Positions 1 to 11,563 of a stretch of DNA of 45,999 nucleotides are shown piece by piece. Every line of letters starts with the position of its first letter. The first letter of the stretch is position 1. A program made the translations under genes and the position numbers. The notes below the pieces were generated by a model. That model saw only the letters and a program-made list of their open reading frames with translations, ran no database searches and was not told the origin of the DNA. Origin of the DNA: Rhodocyclaceae bacterium (GTDB lineage Bacteria > Pseudomonadota > Gammaproteobacteria > Burkholderiales > Rhodocyclaceae); the NCBI GenBank assembly GCA_029982755.1, contig JARRBR010000006.1, forward strand, positions 1 to 45,999, written 5' to 3'.

Positions 1-26
1 GTCCGCCGAAAAAGCGCCGTATCTGA
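1..26 (+). CDS. rpsK: Ribosomal protein S11, 3' end only (partial)
   Basis: The first 26 bases read as the last codons of an open frame ending PPKKRRI-stop (stop at 24-26). This is the characteristic basic C-terminus of 30S protein S11. The gene normally lies directly upstream of rpsD in the alpha operon, and 14 bases separate the two here. Everything upstream is outside the window. Confidence 0.85.
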
Positions 27-40
27 CAAGGAGTTGATAA

Positions 41-670
41 GTGGCTCGTAATCTCGATCCCAAGTGCCGTCAGTGCCGTCGCGAAGGCGAAAAGCTGTTC
101 CTGAAGGCCGAGAAGTGCTTCACCGACAAGTGCGCCATCGAGCGCCGCGCCTATGCGCCTGGCCAGCATGGCCAGCGTTCCGGCCAGCGCCTGTCGGGCT
201 ACGGCGTTCAGCTGCGTGAAAAGCAGAAGATTCGCCGCCTTTATGGCGTGCTCGAGCGCCAGTTCCGCAAGGTCTACGCCGAGGCGGATCGCCGCCGCGG
301 CCAGACCGGCGAGAACCTGCTGCAGCTGCTGGAAGGTCGTCTGGACTCCGTTGCCTATCGCATGGGCTTCGGTGGTTCGCGCGCCGAAGCGCGCCAGGTC
401 GTTCGTCACAATGGCGTGCTCGTCAATGGCAAGCGCGTCAATATTCCGTCGTACGTCGTGCGTCCCGGTGACGTGGTCCAGCTCACCGAGCAGGCCCGTG
501 GTCATCTGCGTGTGAAGGCCGCCCTCGAGGCCGCCGAATCGCGTGGCTTCCCCGAGTGGCTGGAAGTCGACGCCAAGGCCGGCAAGGGCACGTTCAAGGC
601 CTACCCGGTTCGCAGCGAACTGCCTGCAACGATCAATGAAGGCCTGGTCGTGGAACTGTACTCCCGTTGA
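41..670 (+). CDS. rpsD: 30S ribosomal protein S4
   Basis: Primary 16S rRNA-binding protein of the small subunit; in other bacteria it also acts as translational regulator of the alpha operon. The product is 209 residues, close to the E. coli length of 206. It has the N-terminal S4 domain and the RNA-binding S4 fold ([15 protein letters not shown] region, about residues 94-110), and ends in the family VELYSR. The start is GTG at 41, preceded by an AAGGAG ribosome-binding site at 28-33. The N-terminus carries four cysteines (C9, C12, C26, C31), the zinc-ribbon (C+) form of S4, whereas the E. coli protein lacks this set. It is followed by rpoA in the normal operon order. Confidence 0.97.
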   Translation: MARNLDPKCRQCRREGEKLFLKAEKCFTDKCAIERRAYAPGQHGQRSGQRLSGYGVQLREKQKIRRLYGVLERQFRKVYAEADRRRGQTGENLLQLLEGRLDSVAYRMGFGGSRAEARQVVRHNGVLVNGKRVNIPSYVVRPGDVVQLTEQARGHLRVKAALEAAESRGFPEWLEVDAKAGKGTFKAYPVRSELPATINEGLVVELYSR

Positions 671-709
671 TCGGGAGGCTGATCCTCTTCTAGTTCCGAG
701 GAAATGCTG

Positions 710-1690
710 ATGCAAAGCAATGTACTGCTGAAACCGCGCATCATCGACGTCCAGAGCACCTCGCCGGTCCAGGCGCGGGTGACGATGGAACCGTTCGAGC
801 GCGGCTTCGGCCATACGCTGGGGAATGCGCTGCGGCGCATCCTCCTGTCGTCGCTTCCCGGCCATGCGCCGACGGAAGTGGCGATCGAAGGGGTGCTCCA
901 CGAGTACTCCACGCTCGACGGCGTGCGTGAAGACATGGTCGACCTGCTGCTGAACCTGAAGGGCGTGGTGTTCAAGCTCAACGGTCGCAGCGAAGTGACG
1001 CTTCGCCTCGCGAAGTCGGGCGAGGGTGTCGTGACCGCCGGTGATATCGAAGTCAGTCACGACGTCGAGATCATCAACCCGGACCACGTCATCGCCCACC
1101 TCGCGCCGGGCGGCAAGCTCGACATGCAGATCAAGGTCGAGGAAGGCCGCGGCTACGTGCCCGGCAACGCCCGTCCTAACAGCGCGGAGAGCAAGGCGAT
1201 CGGACGTGTCGTGCTGGACGCCTCCTTCGGTCCCGTGCGGCGCGTCAGCTACCTGGTGGAAAGCGCCCGCGTCGAGCAGCGCACCGACCTGGATCGCCTG
1301 ATCATCGACATCGAGACCAACGGTGCGGTCGATCCGGAAGAAGCCATCCGCTACGCAGCGCGCGTGCTGATGGATCAACTGTCGGTGTTCGCCGACCTGC
1401 AGGACACCGCGCCGGTTCGCTCCGACGAGGTCGCCCCGGTCGTCGATCCGCTGCTGCTGCGTCCGGTGGACGATCTCGAGCTGACGGTGCGTTCGGCGAA
1501 TTGCCTCAAGGCCGAGAACATCTACTACATCGGTGACCTGATCCAGCGCACCGAGACCGAGCTGCTGAAGACCCCGAACCTGGGCCGCAAGTCGCTCAAC
1601 GAGATCAAGGAAGTGTTGGCCTCCCGCGGGCTGACGCTTGGCATGAAACTGGAAAACTGGCCGCCGGCCGGGCTTGAAAAGCTCGGTTGA
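710..1690 (+). CDS. rpoA: DNA-directed RNA polymerase alpha subunit
   Basis: Scaffold subunit for RNA polymerase assembly. The N-terminal domain (about residues 1-230) holds the dimerisation segment around [13 protein letters not shown]. The C-terminal domain (about 250-326) holds the helix-hairpin-helix surface that contacts UP-element DNA and activators ([14 protein letters not shown], then [16 protein letters not shown]). An in-frame ATG lies at 704, but the GAGGA ribosome-binding site at 698-702 would be only one base from it. The same site is seven bases from the ATG at 710, so 710 is chosen (326 residues, N-terminus [10 protein letters not shown] as is usual in betaproteobacteria). It lies between rpsD and rplQ. 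Confidence 0.97.
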   Translation: MQSNVLLKPRIIDVQSTSPVQARVTMEPFERGFGHTLGNALRRILLSSLPGHAPTEVAIEGVLHEYSTLDGVREDMVDLLLNLKGVVFKLNGRSEVTLRLAKSGEGVVTAGDIEVSHDVEIINPDHVIAHLAPGGKLDMQIKVEEGRGYVPGNARPNSAESKAIGRVVLDASFGPVRRVSYLVESARVEQRTDLDRLIIDIETNGAVDPEEAIRYAARVLMDQLSVFADLQDTAPVRSDEVAPVVDPLLLRPVDDLELTVRSANCLKAENIYYIGDLIQRTETELLKTPNLGRKSLNEIKEVLASRGLTLGMKLENWPPAGLEKLG

Positions 1691-1715
1691 GTCGCCGGGC
1701 AAGTGAGGAATTGAA

Positions 1716-2114
1716 ATGCGTCACCGTAATGGTCTTCGCAAGCTGAATCGTACCAGCAGCCACCGCCAGGCGATGTTCCGCAACATGGCCAACTCGCTGC
1801 TGCGTCACGAAGCGATCAAGACGACCCTGCCGAAGGCGAAGGAACTTCGCCGCGTGGTCGAGCCGATGATCACCCTGGGCAAGAAGCCCAGCGTCGCCAA
1901 CCGTCGCCTGGCCTTCAACCGCCTGCGCGACCGCGACATGGTGGTCAAGCTCTTCGACGAGCTGGGCCCGCGCTTCGCCAACCGCAACGGCGGCTACCTG
2001 CGCATCCTGAAGTGCGGCTTCCGCGACGGCGACAACGCGCCGATGGCGTACGTCGAGCTGCTGGATCGCCCGGACGTCGAAGCGGTGGAAGTGGAAGAGG
2101 CGGAAGCGGCCTGA
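1716..2114 (+). CDS. rplQ: 50S ribosomal protein L17
   Basis: Large-subunit ribosomal protein and last gene of the alpha operon. The N-terminus [20 protein letters not shown] is the family signature. The body is a compact L17 fold ending at about residue 118, followed by an acidic tail ([11 protein letters not shown]) common in proteobacterial L17. At 132 residues it is slightly longer than the E. coli protein (127). A GAGGAA ribosome-binding site at 1705-1710 fits the ATG at 1716. An intrinsic terminator follows 19 bases after the stop. Confidence 0.97.
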   Translation: MRHRNGLRKLNRTSSHRQAMFRNMANSLLRHEAIKTTLPKAKELRRVVEPMITLGKKPSVANRRLAFNRLRDRDMVVKLFDELGPRFANRNGGYLRILKCGFRDGDNAPMAYVELLDRPDVEAVEVEEAEAA

Positions 2115-2133
2115 TCGCGGCTGAATCCGAACG

Positions 2134-2160
2134 AAAAACCGGGCCTGGCCCGGTTTTTTT
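2134..2160 (+). terminator. Rho-independent terminator of the ribosomal alpha operon
   Basis: The stem CCGGGC/GCCCGG (2139-2144 with 2148-2153) has a three-base loop and is flanked by five A residues upstream and seven T residues downstream (2154-2160). The A and T runs can extend the stem. This is a classical intrinsic terminator placed just after rplQ. Confidence 0.93.
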
Positions 2161-2264
2161 ACGCCTGGTCCTTTTGCTGCGGTTGCGGGTCGGGCATGGT
2201 GTGGAAGGCTGCCGGGCAGCAGCGCCGGCGCTGCCGGATCCGGCGCGTCAAGGGAGGGAAGGCA

Positions 2265-3287
2265 ATGGGTGTGACCCTGGTGACCGGGGGTGCGGGCTAC
2301 ATCGGCTCGCACACCTGTGTGGAACTGCTGGCCGCGGGGCGCGAGGTGGTGGTGGTGGACGATCTGTCCAATTCCTCGCCCGAGGCGCTGCGCCGTGTCG
2401 AGGCGCTGGGTGGGCGCGGACTGAACGCCTTCGTGCGCGGGGACGTGCGCGATCGCGCGCTGATGGCGCGGATCTTCGCCGAGCACGCGGTGGAGGCGGT
2501 GATCCACTTCGCCGCAAAGAAGGCGGTCGGCGAGTCGGTGGCGCAGCCGCTGGCCTACTACGACAACAACCTCCAGGGCCTGATCAGCGTGCTGCAGGCG
2601 ATGGACGCGGCAGGCTGCCGGCGGATGGTGTTCAGCTCGTCGGCGACCGTCTACGGCGATCCGGCCAGCGTGCCGATCGACGAGGGTTTCCCGACCACGG
2701 CGACCAATCCGTATGGCTGGACCAAGCTGATGGGCGAGCAGATCCTGCGCGACCTGGGCAAGGCGGACGCGCGCTGGAACATCGTGCTGCTACGCTATTT
2801 CAATCCGGTGGGCGCGCACCCGAGCGGGCGCATCGGCGAGGATCCGGACGGCCTGCCCAACAACCTGATGCCCTATGTGAGCCAGGTCGCGGTCGGTCGC
2901 CTGCCGCGGCTGCGCGTGTTCGGCAACGACTATCCGACGCCTGACGGCACCGGGGTGCGGGACTACATCCATGTGGTGGACCTCGCGCTCGGCCACCTGC
3001 GTGCGCTCGAGCGCATCGAGGCCCTGTCCGGCGTGACCACGCTCAATCTCGGCACCGGGCGCGGCTACAGCGTGCTCGAGATGGTGAAGGCCTTCGAGGC
3101 GGCATCCGGTCGGGCGGTGCCCTACGACGTCGTCGAGCGTCGCCCGGGCGATGTCGCCGCGTGCTGGGCCGATCCGGGCCGCGCGCGCGAGCTGCTGGGG
3201 TGGACGGCCGAGCGCGACCTGCAGGCGATGTGCGAGGACGCGTGGCGCTGGCAGCGCCTCAATCCGCGCGGATACGAAGACGCCTGA
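2265..3287 (+). CDS. galE: UDP-glucose 4-epimerase
   Basis: NAD-dependent short-chain dehydrogenase/reductase-type epimerase interconverting UDP-glucose and UDP-galactose (possibly also the N-acetyl forms), feeding nucleotide sugars to LPS and exopolysaccharide. It has the Rossmann motif TGGAGYIG at residues 7-14, the catalytic Ser in SSSATVYG (124-126) and the YxxxK pair Y150/K154 in NPYGWTK. Its 340 residues match the family. The open frame extends upstream to 2196, but the ATG at 2265 has an AGGGAGGGAA ribosome-binding site and begins exactly at the family N-terminus, so the first 23 codons are excluded. It is convergent with uvrA. It could supply sugars to the XrtA locus, although it is far from it. 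Confidence 0.95.
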   Translation: MGVTLVTGGAGYIGSHTCVELLAAGREVVVVDDLSNSSPEALRRVEALGGRGLNAFVRGDVRDRALMARIFAEHAVEAVIHFAAKKAVGESVAQPLAYYDNNLQGLISVLQAMDAAGCRRMVFSSSATVYGDPASVPIDEGFPTTATNPYGWTKLMGEQILRDLGKADARWNIVLLRYFNPVGAHPSGRIGEDPDGLPNNLMPYVSQVAVGRLPRLRVFGNDYPTPDGTGVRDYIHVVDLALGHLRALERIEALSGVTTLNLGTGRGYSVLEMVKAFEAASGRAVPYDVVERRPGDVAACWADPGRARELLGWTAERDLQAMCEDAWRWQRLNPRGYEDA

Positions 3288-3302
3288 GCTCGCGAGCGGT
3301 CT

Positions 3303-6125
<2,823 letters not shown>

Positions 6126-6182
6126 GGCTGCGGCCGGGCGTGGGGAAACCGGAGACTATACGACGATACGCCCGCCCCGGAA

Positions 6183-6191
6183 TGCTAGAAT
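6183..6191 (+). promoter_or_regulatory. Extended -10 promoter (TGCTAGAAT) for the MFS gene
   Basis: TGCTAGAAT at 6183-6191 is an extended -10 element (TGn plus TAGAAT), 29 bases before the ATG of the transporter gene. No good -35 hexamer is seen at the expected distance, which is tolerated for extended -10 promoters. The same nine bases precede the small gene at 24886. Confidence 0.5.
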
Positions 6192-6220
6192 CCCGCTCTT
6201 TGATCCAGCCGGTTCCTCGT

Positions 6221-7426
6221 ATGTCCGTTCCCGCACGCGACCCGATGACGCGCGAAGAACGCCGCGCCGGCATGAGCCTCGCCGCGATCTTCGCCCTGCG
6301 CATGCTCGGCCTGTTCCTGATCCTGCCGGTGTTCGCGGTTCACGCAGCCGGGATCCCCGGCGGCGACAACCTCACCCTGGTCGGTCTCGCGATCGGCGCC
6401 TACGGTCTCACCCAGGCCTGCCTGCAGATCGCCTACGGCGCGGCCTCCGACCGCTTCGGGCGCAAGCCGGTGATCGTCTTCGGCCTCGTGCTGTTCGTCA
6501 TCGGCAGCGTGGTCGCGGCGCTCGCCGACGGCATCCACATGATCATCGTCGGCCGCGTGCTGCAGGGCGCGGGTGCGATCTCCGCCGCGGTCACCGCGCT
6601 CGCCGCCGACCTCACCCGCGACCAGCACCGCACCAAGGTGATGGCGATGATCGGCTCCTCGATCGGCCTGGTGTTCGCGCTGTCGATGGTGGCCGCGCCG
6701 CTGCTGTATGCCGCGATCGGCATGGCCGGCATCTTCTGGCTCACCGCGGCGCTCGCCTTCGGCGCCATCGGCGTGCTGCTGTGGGTGGTTCCGGAGGCGC
6801 CGCCGGTGCCGCGCGCCACCGGCAGACTCATCGACGTGCTGCGCGACGGCCAGCTGATGCGGCTGAACTTCGGCGTGTTCGCGCTGCACCTGATCCAGAC
6901 CACGATGTGGGTGATGGTGCCTTCGGCGCTGGTCGCCAGCGGCGGCCTGCCGGTGCCCGAGCACTGGAAGGTCTACCTTCCCGCAGTGCTGCTGTCCTTC
7001 GTGGTCATGGTGCCGGCGGTGATCGTCGCCGAGCGCCACGACAAGATGAAGCCGGTGTTCAACGCCGCCATCGTGCTGCTCGCCATCGTGCAGTTCGGCC
7101 TGTGGCTGTTCGGCGACGGCCTGATACCATTGGCATTGTTGCTGACGCTCTTCTTCGTCGCCTTCAACGTGCTCGAGGCCACCCAGCCGTCGTGGATCTC
7201 GCGCATCGCGCCACCCAGCTCGAAGGGTACGGCGCTGGGCGTCTACAACACGCTGCAGTCGGTCGGGCTGTTCCTCGGCGGCGTGCTCGGCGGCTGGCTG
7301 GGGCAGGCCTTCGGGCCGGCGGCGGTCAGCCTGTTCTGCGCCGGGCTGGCGCTGGCCTGGCTGGCGCTGTCGAGCTCGATGAACCCGCCGCCGTTGCGCG
7401 TGGCGCCAGCCGCGGCGCCGCGCTGA
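6221..7426 (+). CDS. Major facilitator superfamily exporter
   Basis: Inner-membrane transporter of the drug/proton antiporter type. The 401 residues show about twelve hydrophobic segments and the MFS motif A-like loop between helices 2 and 3 ([17 protein letters not shown]). The open frame continues upstream to a GTG at 6140. The ATG at 6221 ([15 protein letters not shown]) is preferred because the upstream residues are not hydrophobic and a promoter-like TAGAAT lies between the two. It sits between uvrA and ssb, a common order in betaproteobacteria. The substrate cannot be read from sequence. Confidence 0.88.
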   Translation: MSVPARDPMTREERRAGMSLAAIFALRMLGLFLILPVFAVHAAGIPGGDNLTLVGLAIGAYGLTQACLQIAYGAASDRFGRKPVIVFGLVLFVIGSVVAALADGIHMIIVGRVLQGAGAISAAVTALAADLTRDQHRTKVMAMIGSSIGLVFALSMVAAPLLYAAIGMAGIFWLTAALAFGAIGVLLWVVPEAPPVPRATGRLIDVLRDGQLMRLNFGVFALHLIQTTMWVMVPSALVASGGLPVPEHWKVYLPAVLLSFVVMVPAVIVAERHDKMKPVFNAAIVLLAIVQFGLWLFGDGLIPLALLLTLFFVAFNVLEATQPSWISRIAPPSSKGTALGVYNTLQSVGLFLGGVLGGWLGQAFGPAAVSLFCAGLALAWLALSSSMNPPPLRVAPAAAPR

Positions 7427-7499
7427 GGTTTGATTCACGATCCACACCGCGGGGCGGCGCAGCGCGCGCCGCACGCGAACCCATTCAAAGGAGAACCGG

Positions 7500-7994
7500 A
7501 TGGCATCCGTCAATAAAGTCATCCTGATCGGCAACCTCGGCGCCGATCCGGAAAGCCGCTTCGCCCCCTCCGGCGACGCGATCTGCAACATCCGCCTGGC
7601 CACCACCGAGACCTGGCGCGACAAGAACACCGGCGAACGCCGCGAGGCCACCGAGTGGCACCGCGTGTCCTTCTACGGCAAGCTCGCCGAGATCGCCGGC
7701 CAGTACCTGCGCAAGGGCAGCCAGGTCTACATCGAGGGCAGCCTGCGCACCCGCAAGTGGCAGGACCAGAGCGGCCAGGACCGCTATACCACCGAGATCC
7801 GCGCCGACGAGATGAAGATGCTCGGCCGCCGCGAGGGCGGTGACGCGCCGATGCGCGGCAACGAGGGCGGCGGCTGGGATGCCCCCGCGCCGGCACCGCG
7901 CAGCGCCCCGGCCCAGTCCGCGCCGCGTCCGCAGTCGCCTCCGGCGCAGCAGTCGGGCGGCTTCGGCGACTTCGACGACGACATCCCCTTCTGA
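7500..7994 (+). CDS. ssb: Single-stranded DNA-binding protein
   Basis: Binds single-stranded DNA in replication, recombination and repair. The OB-fold occupies about residues 1-110 ([18 protein letters not shown] start, then [20 protein letters not shown]). A flexible Gly/Pro/Gln-rich linker follows, and the acidic tip DFDDDIPF recruits partner proteins. It has 164 residues, with a strong AAGGAG ribosome-binding site before the ATG. No promoter is obvious in the 73 bases after the transporter gene, so co-transcription with it is possible. Confidence 0.97.
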   Translation: MASVNKVILIGNLGADPESRFAPSGDAICNIRLATTETWRDKNTGERREATEWHRVSFYGKLAEIAGQYLRKGSQVYIEGSLRTRKWQDQSGQDRYTTEIRADEMKMLGRREGGDAPMRGNEGGGWDAPAPAPRSAPAQSAPRPQSPPAQQSGGFGDFDDDIPF

Positions 7995-8096
7995 CGGTTA
8001 CCTGCTGCCCGCCATCCTTTCCGCCTTGCGGACCGGGGCGGGCGGGAGATTGAAAGCGGCAAAGCCGACCCCAGATCGGCGACAGGAGGAGCGATC

Positions 8097-9062
8097 ATGA
8101 AGGACCTCACAAGCTACGCCGACGGCGTGCATGCGGTGGATTCGGGCTACGGCCGTCCACAGCTCGCCGCCGTCCACGTCGTCGTGCAGGACGGTCGCGC
8201 GGCGATCGTCGATACCGGCAGCAACGCCTCGGTGCCGCGCGTGCTCGGCGCGCTCGCCGCCCTGGGCATCGCGCCCGAGGCGGTGGATTGGGTGATGCTG
8301 ACCCACATCCACCTCGATCACGCCGGCGGCGCCGGCAGCCTGATGTGCGCGCTGCCGCAGGCAAGGCTGCTGGTGCATCCGCGCGGCGTGCGCCACATGG
8401 TCGACCCCACCAGGCTGTGGGAAGGCACGAGCGCGGTGTATGGCGCCGAGCGTGCCTACGAGCTCTACGGCCGCCTGGTGCCGGTGCCCGCCGAGCGCAT
8501 CGTGCCTGCGACCGACGGCCTCGAGATCCGGCTCGGCAGCCGCCAGTTCCGCGTCTTCGACACCCCCGGCCACGCCCGCCATCACATCTGCATCTGGGAT
8601 GCGAGCGCGCGCGCCTTCTTCACCGGTGACACCTTCGGCCTGTCCTACCGCGAACTCGACGTCGATGGTCGCCCCTTCATCATGCCGACCACGACGCCGA
8701 CGCAGTTCGAGCCGCAGGCCATGCACGCCTCGATCGACCGCATGCTGGCGATGCAGCCGCAGGCGATGTACCTGACCCATTACAGCCGCGTGACTGAGGT
8801 CGAGCGCCTCGGCGCCGACCTGCACCGGCTGATCGACACCATGGTCGCGGTCGCCTCGGCCGCGCGCGGCACCGGCGTCGCCCGCCACGTCGAGATCCTC
8901 GCCGGCCTCGAGCAGATCGTGCGCGAGGAGGCCGCCCGCCAGAACTGGGCGCTCGGCGAGGACGACACGCTCGAGCTGCTGCGCATGGACCTCGAGCTCA
9001 ACGCCCAGGGTCTCGGCGTCTGGCTCGACAGCCTGCGCGTGCCCGAAGCGGAAACGGCCTGA
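8097..9062 (+). CDS. Metallo-beta-lactamase-fold hydrolase
   Basis: Binuclear-zinc hydrolase of unknown substrate. The motif HxHxDH is at residues 70-75 (H70, H72, D74, H75). Downstream ligands appear as GHARHH, FTGDT and the late YLTHYS histidine, so the metal site looks complete. About 70 residues follow the MBL core and may form a substrate-specificity helix bundle. It has 321 residues, and an AGGAGG ribosome-binding site precedes the ATG. It lies two bases before tcdA, so the two are probably co-transcribed. Glyoxalase II or a lactonase are possible activities; nothing in the sequence decides. Confidence 0.85.
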   Translation: MKDLTSYADGVHAVDSGYGRPQLAAVHVVVQDGRAAIVDTGSNASVPRVLGALAALGIAPEAVDWVMLTHIHLDHAGGAGSLMCALPQARLLVHPRGVRHMVDPTRLWEGTSAVYGAERAYELYGRLVPVPAERIVPATDGLEIRLGSRQFRVFDTPGHARHHICIWDASARAFFTGDTFGLSYRELDVDGRPFIMPTTTPTQFEPQAMHASIDRMLAMQPQAMYLTHYSRVTEVERLGADLHRLIDTMVAVASAARGTGVARHVEILAGLEQIVREEAARQNWALGEDDTLELLRMDLELNAQGLGVWLDSLRVPEAETA

Positions 9063-9064
9063 GC

Positions 9065-9907
9065 ATGCAGCCGGCGGACTTCGACCTCGACCCCGCGCGC
9101 CGCTTCGGGGGCATCGACCGCCTGTACGGGGCCGGCGCCATCGACGCCCTGCATGCCGCGCACGCCTGCGTGATCGGCATCGGCGGCGTCGGCTCGTGGG
9201 CGGTCGAGGCGCTCGCGCGCAGCGGCGTCGGCCGGCTCACGCTGATCGATCTCGACCACGTCGCCGAGTCCAACATCAACCGCCAGGCCCATGCGCTGGA
9301 CGCCACGCTGGGCATGGCCAAGGTCGGCGCCATGGCGGCGCGCATCGGCGGCATCAACCCGGCCTGCCGGGTCGAGGTGGTGGAGGATTTCGTCACCGCC
9401 GACAATGCCGCCGAGCTGCTCCAGGGCTTCGACGTCGTCGTCGATGCGATCGACAACGTGCGCGCAAAGGTGGCGATCGCCGCCGTCTGCCGCCAGCGCC
9501 GCATCCCGCTGGTGATGGCCGGCGGGGCAGGGGGCAAGCTCGACCCCGCGCGCATCTGCGTCGACGACCTGTCGCGCACGCTGCAGGATCCGTTGCTGTC
9601 CAAGGTGCGGGCGCGGCTGCGCAAGGAGCACGGCTTCACCCGCGATCCGAAGAAGAAGTTCGGCATCGAGGCGGTGTTCTCGACCGAACCTCTGCGCTTT
9701 CCGGCGGTCCAGGCCTGCGACGCGGATGCCCATGCCGGCACCGGACGCGCGGCGCCCCACGGGCTGGCCTGCGCCGGATACGGCTCGAGCATGGCGGTCA
9801 CCGCCAGCGTCGGCCTGTTCTGCGCGGCGCGGGCGCTGGACCACCTGTTGCGCGCGGGCTCCGGTCGTCTCGAACCCGTTGCCGCCCTACCCACGGAGAT
9901 TGCCTGA
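9065..9907 (+). CDS. tcdA: tRNA threonylcarbamoyladenosine dehydratase (CsdL type)
   Basis: ATP-dependent enzyme of the E1/ThiF/MoeB family that cyclises t6A37 to ct6A on tRNAs reading ANN codons. The nucleotide-binding motif is GIGGVGSWAVEALARSG, followed by DLDHVAESNINRQ, the adenylation signature of this family. Length is 280 residues against 268 in E. coli. It has no rhodanese or MoeZ-type extension, which argues against MoeB or ThiF. It is the second gene of a compact set; its stop overlaps the cbiX start by one base. Confidence 0.88.
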   Translation: MQPADFDLDPARRFGGIDRLYGAGAIDALHAAHACVIGIGGVGSWAVEALARSGVGRLTLIDLDHVAESNINRQAHALDATLGMAKVGAMAARIGGINPACRVEVVEDFVTADNAAELLQGFDVVVDAIDNVRAKVAIAAVCRQRRIPLVMAGGAGGKLDPARICVDDLSRTLQDPLLSKVRARLRKEHGFTRDPKKKFGIEAVFSTEPLRFPAVQACDADAHAGTGRAAPHGLACAGYGSSMAVTASVGLFCAARALDHLLRAGSGRLEPVAALPTEIA

Positions 9908-10293
9908 TGAGCGCTGCGCCCCGATCCGATTCCGCCATCGTCCTGTTCGGCCACGGCGCCCGCGACCCCGAGTGGGCGGGGCCGATGCGCCGCATCCGCG
10001 ACACCCTGCTGGACCGCCGCGATGCACCGCGGGTGGAGCTCGCCTTCCTCGAGTTCATGAGCCCGACCCTGCCCGAGGCGATCGCCGCACTGGCCCAGGC
10101 CGGGGCGCGCAAGGTCGCGGTCGTGCCCGTCTTCCTCGCCCAGGGCGGCCACCTCAAGCGCGACCTGCCGGTGCTGCTGGACGAGGCGCGCGCCGCCCAT
10201 CCCGGCTGCGAGATCACGCTCGCCACCGCGGCCGGCGAGGCCGAGCCCGTCGTGCGCGCGATGGCCGACTACGCTGCGAGCTGCCTGGGCTGA
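9907..10293 (+). CDS. cbiX: Small CbiX/SirB-type sirohydrochlorin chelatase
   Basis: Short single-domain chelatase of 128 residues. It belongs to the family that inserts Co, Fe or Ni into sirohydrochlorin for cobalamin, siroheme or related tetrapyrroles. The two expected metal-site histidines are H16 in VLFGHGARD and H82 in FLAQGGHLKRDLP. The length fits the short (CbiX-S) form that works as a dimer. The ATG at 9907 overlaps the tcdA stop (TGATG), so translation is coupled. The nucleotide frame is open further upstream, but that part overlaps tcdA and is not coding. Metal specificity is not predictable. Confidence 0.85.
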   Translation: MSAAPRSDSAIVLFGHGARDPEWAGPMRRIRDTLLDRRDAPRVELAFLEFMSPTLPEAIAALAQAGARKVAVVPVFLAQGGHLKRDLPVLLDEARAAHPGCEITLATAAGEAEPVVRAMADYAASCLG

Positions 10294-10397
10294 GTCGGCG
10301 CTTCGCAGCCACGGTCCCGCTGCGGCAGTGACGGCCCTGCGGCCGGCGTCGCGGCCGAACGCCGTCAGCCTTCTTCCCGCCCGCTGCGCGGGTTCCT

Positions 10398-10417
10398 GCA
10401 CGTTTGCCGTGCGTTTT
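10398..10417 (+). terminator. Possible weak intrinsic terminator after cbiX
   Basis: The stem GCACG/CGTGC with loop TTTGC is followed by GTTTT. The stem is only five base pairs, so efficiency is doubtful. It would separate the cbiX transcript from the RND operon promoter that starts 15 bases later. Confidence 0.35.
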
Positions 10418-10431
10418 GACGCCAGGGGATC

Positions 10432-10467
10432 TTGACCGGCTTAAATATAAGAATATACTTATTTATA
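10432..10467 (+). promoter_or_regulatory. Strong sigma70-like promoter with overlapping AT-rich dyad operator
   Basis: TTGACC (10432-10437) and TATACT (10454-10459) are separated by 16 bases, a near-consensus sigma70 promoter. The -10 lies inside an imperfect inverted repeat, TAAATATAAG (10442-10451) and CTTATTTATA (10458-10467), matching at eight of ten positions around a six-base centre. This AT island stands out in very GC-rich surroundings. A repressor bound here would block RNA polymerase; the AT-rich dyad recalls ArsR/SmtB-family operators, but no such regulator gene is in the window. The expected transcription start (about 10465-10467) coincides with the ATG of the next gene. Confidence 0.7.
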
Positions 10468-11549
10468 TGAAGCCGATCATGATCCCCGTTCCTGCGCGCG
10501 CCGCAGGGATGCTGCTCGCCGCCGCGCTCGCCATCGCCAGTGGCGGGGTACGTGCGGAAGTTCCGACCGTCCGCATCGAGTCGCGCGCCCTTGCGCCCGC
10601 GGTCGCCGCGGAGGCCACCATCGAGGCGGTACGCCAATCCACGCTCGCCGCCCAGATGCCGGGCCGCATCATCGCGCTTGGCGCGGACGCCGGCGACCGT
10701 GTCGCCAAGGGCCAGGTACTCGTGCGCATCGATCCCGCCGAAGCCGCGGCGGCTGTGGCGGCAGCGGAGGCGGGCATCGCCCAGGCGCAGACCGCGCTCG
10801 CCAACGCCCGTGCCGAGTACGCCCGCGCACGCAGCCTGGTCGAGCGCAAGTTCCTCAGCCAGTCCGCCCTCGATGGCGCGCGCACGCAGTTCGAGGCCGC
10901 CGAGGCCCAGCTGCGCGCCGCCCGTGCGCAGCGCGAGCAGGCGGCCACGGTCCGCGGCTATGCCGAGGTGGTCTCGCCGCTGGATGGCCTGGTCGCCGCG
11001 CGCCACATCGAGGCCGGCGAGATGGCCCAGCCGGGGCGCAACCTGCTCACCGTGTACGACCCCGCGCAGATGCGCGCGGTGGCCGACCTCGCGCCGCAGC
11101 GCCTGGCCGAACTCGGCGCTGGCCCGCTGCGCGCCAGCGTCGAGCTGCCCGCCAGCGGCCGCATCATCGAGGCCGCCGCGGTGACCGTGCTGCCCGCCGC
11201 CGACGCCCGCACCCACACCGTGCGCGTGCGCGTGGACCTGCCGGCAGGGGTGGCCGACGTGCTGCCGGGCAGCTTCGCGCGCGTGCATTTCCATGGCACG
11301 GCCGCCGCGGAAGGCACTGCGGGCCCGATCGTGATTCCCATCGCCGCAGTGCTGCGTCGCGGCGAACTCACCGCGGTCTATGTCGCCGACGCGCAGGGCG
11401 GCTTCGCGCTGCGCCAGATCCGTCTCGGCCGCGCGCTGCCCGGCGGCGAGGCGGTCGAGGTGCTGTCCGGTCTCAGGGGTGACGAGACCCTGGCTCTCGA
11501 TCCGGTCCGTGCCGGCATCCAGGCCCGCCCGGCTGCGGCCGCGCGTTGA
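10467..11549 (+). CDS. RND efflux periplasmic adaptor (membrane fusion protein)
   Basis: Links an inner-membrane RND pump to an outer-membrane channel. The 360-residue protein starts with a Sec-type signal peptide (hydrophobic about residues 14-26, Ala-rich cleavage near 30). A lipoyl/barrel-sandwich half follows (LAAQMPGRIIALGADAGDRV), then an Ala-rich alpha-hairpin (about 90-160), the second lipoyl half and a beta-barrel. The open frame extends to 10404, but that part overlies the promoter. ATG 10467 lies at the predicted transcription start with no ribosome-binding site. ATG 10479 has a weak GAAG at the right distance and is the alternative. No TolC-like channel is encoded nearby. Confidence 0.88.
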   Translation: MKPIMIPVPARAAGMLLAAALAIASGGVRAEVPTVRIESRALAPAVAAEATIEAVRQSTLAAQMPGRIIALGADAGDRVAKGQVLVRIDPAEAAAAVAAAEAGIAQAQTALANARAEYARARSLVERKFLSQSALDGARTQFEAAEAQLRAARAQREQAATVRGYAEVVSPLDGLVAARHIEAGEMAQPGRNLLTVYDPAQMRAVADLAPQRLAELGAGPLRASVELPASGRIIEAAAVTVLPAADARTHTVRVRVDLPAGVADVLPGSFARVHFHGTAAAEGTAGPIVIPIAAVLRRGELTAVYVADAQGGFALRQIRLGRALPGGEAVEVLSGLRGDETLALDPVRAGIQARPAAAAR

Positions 11550-11563
11550 GCCGGGAGGCGACC

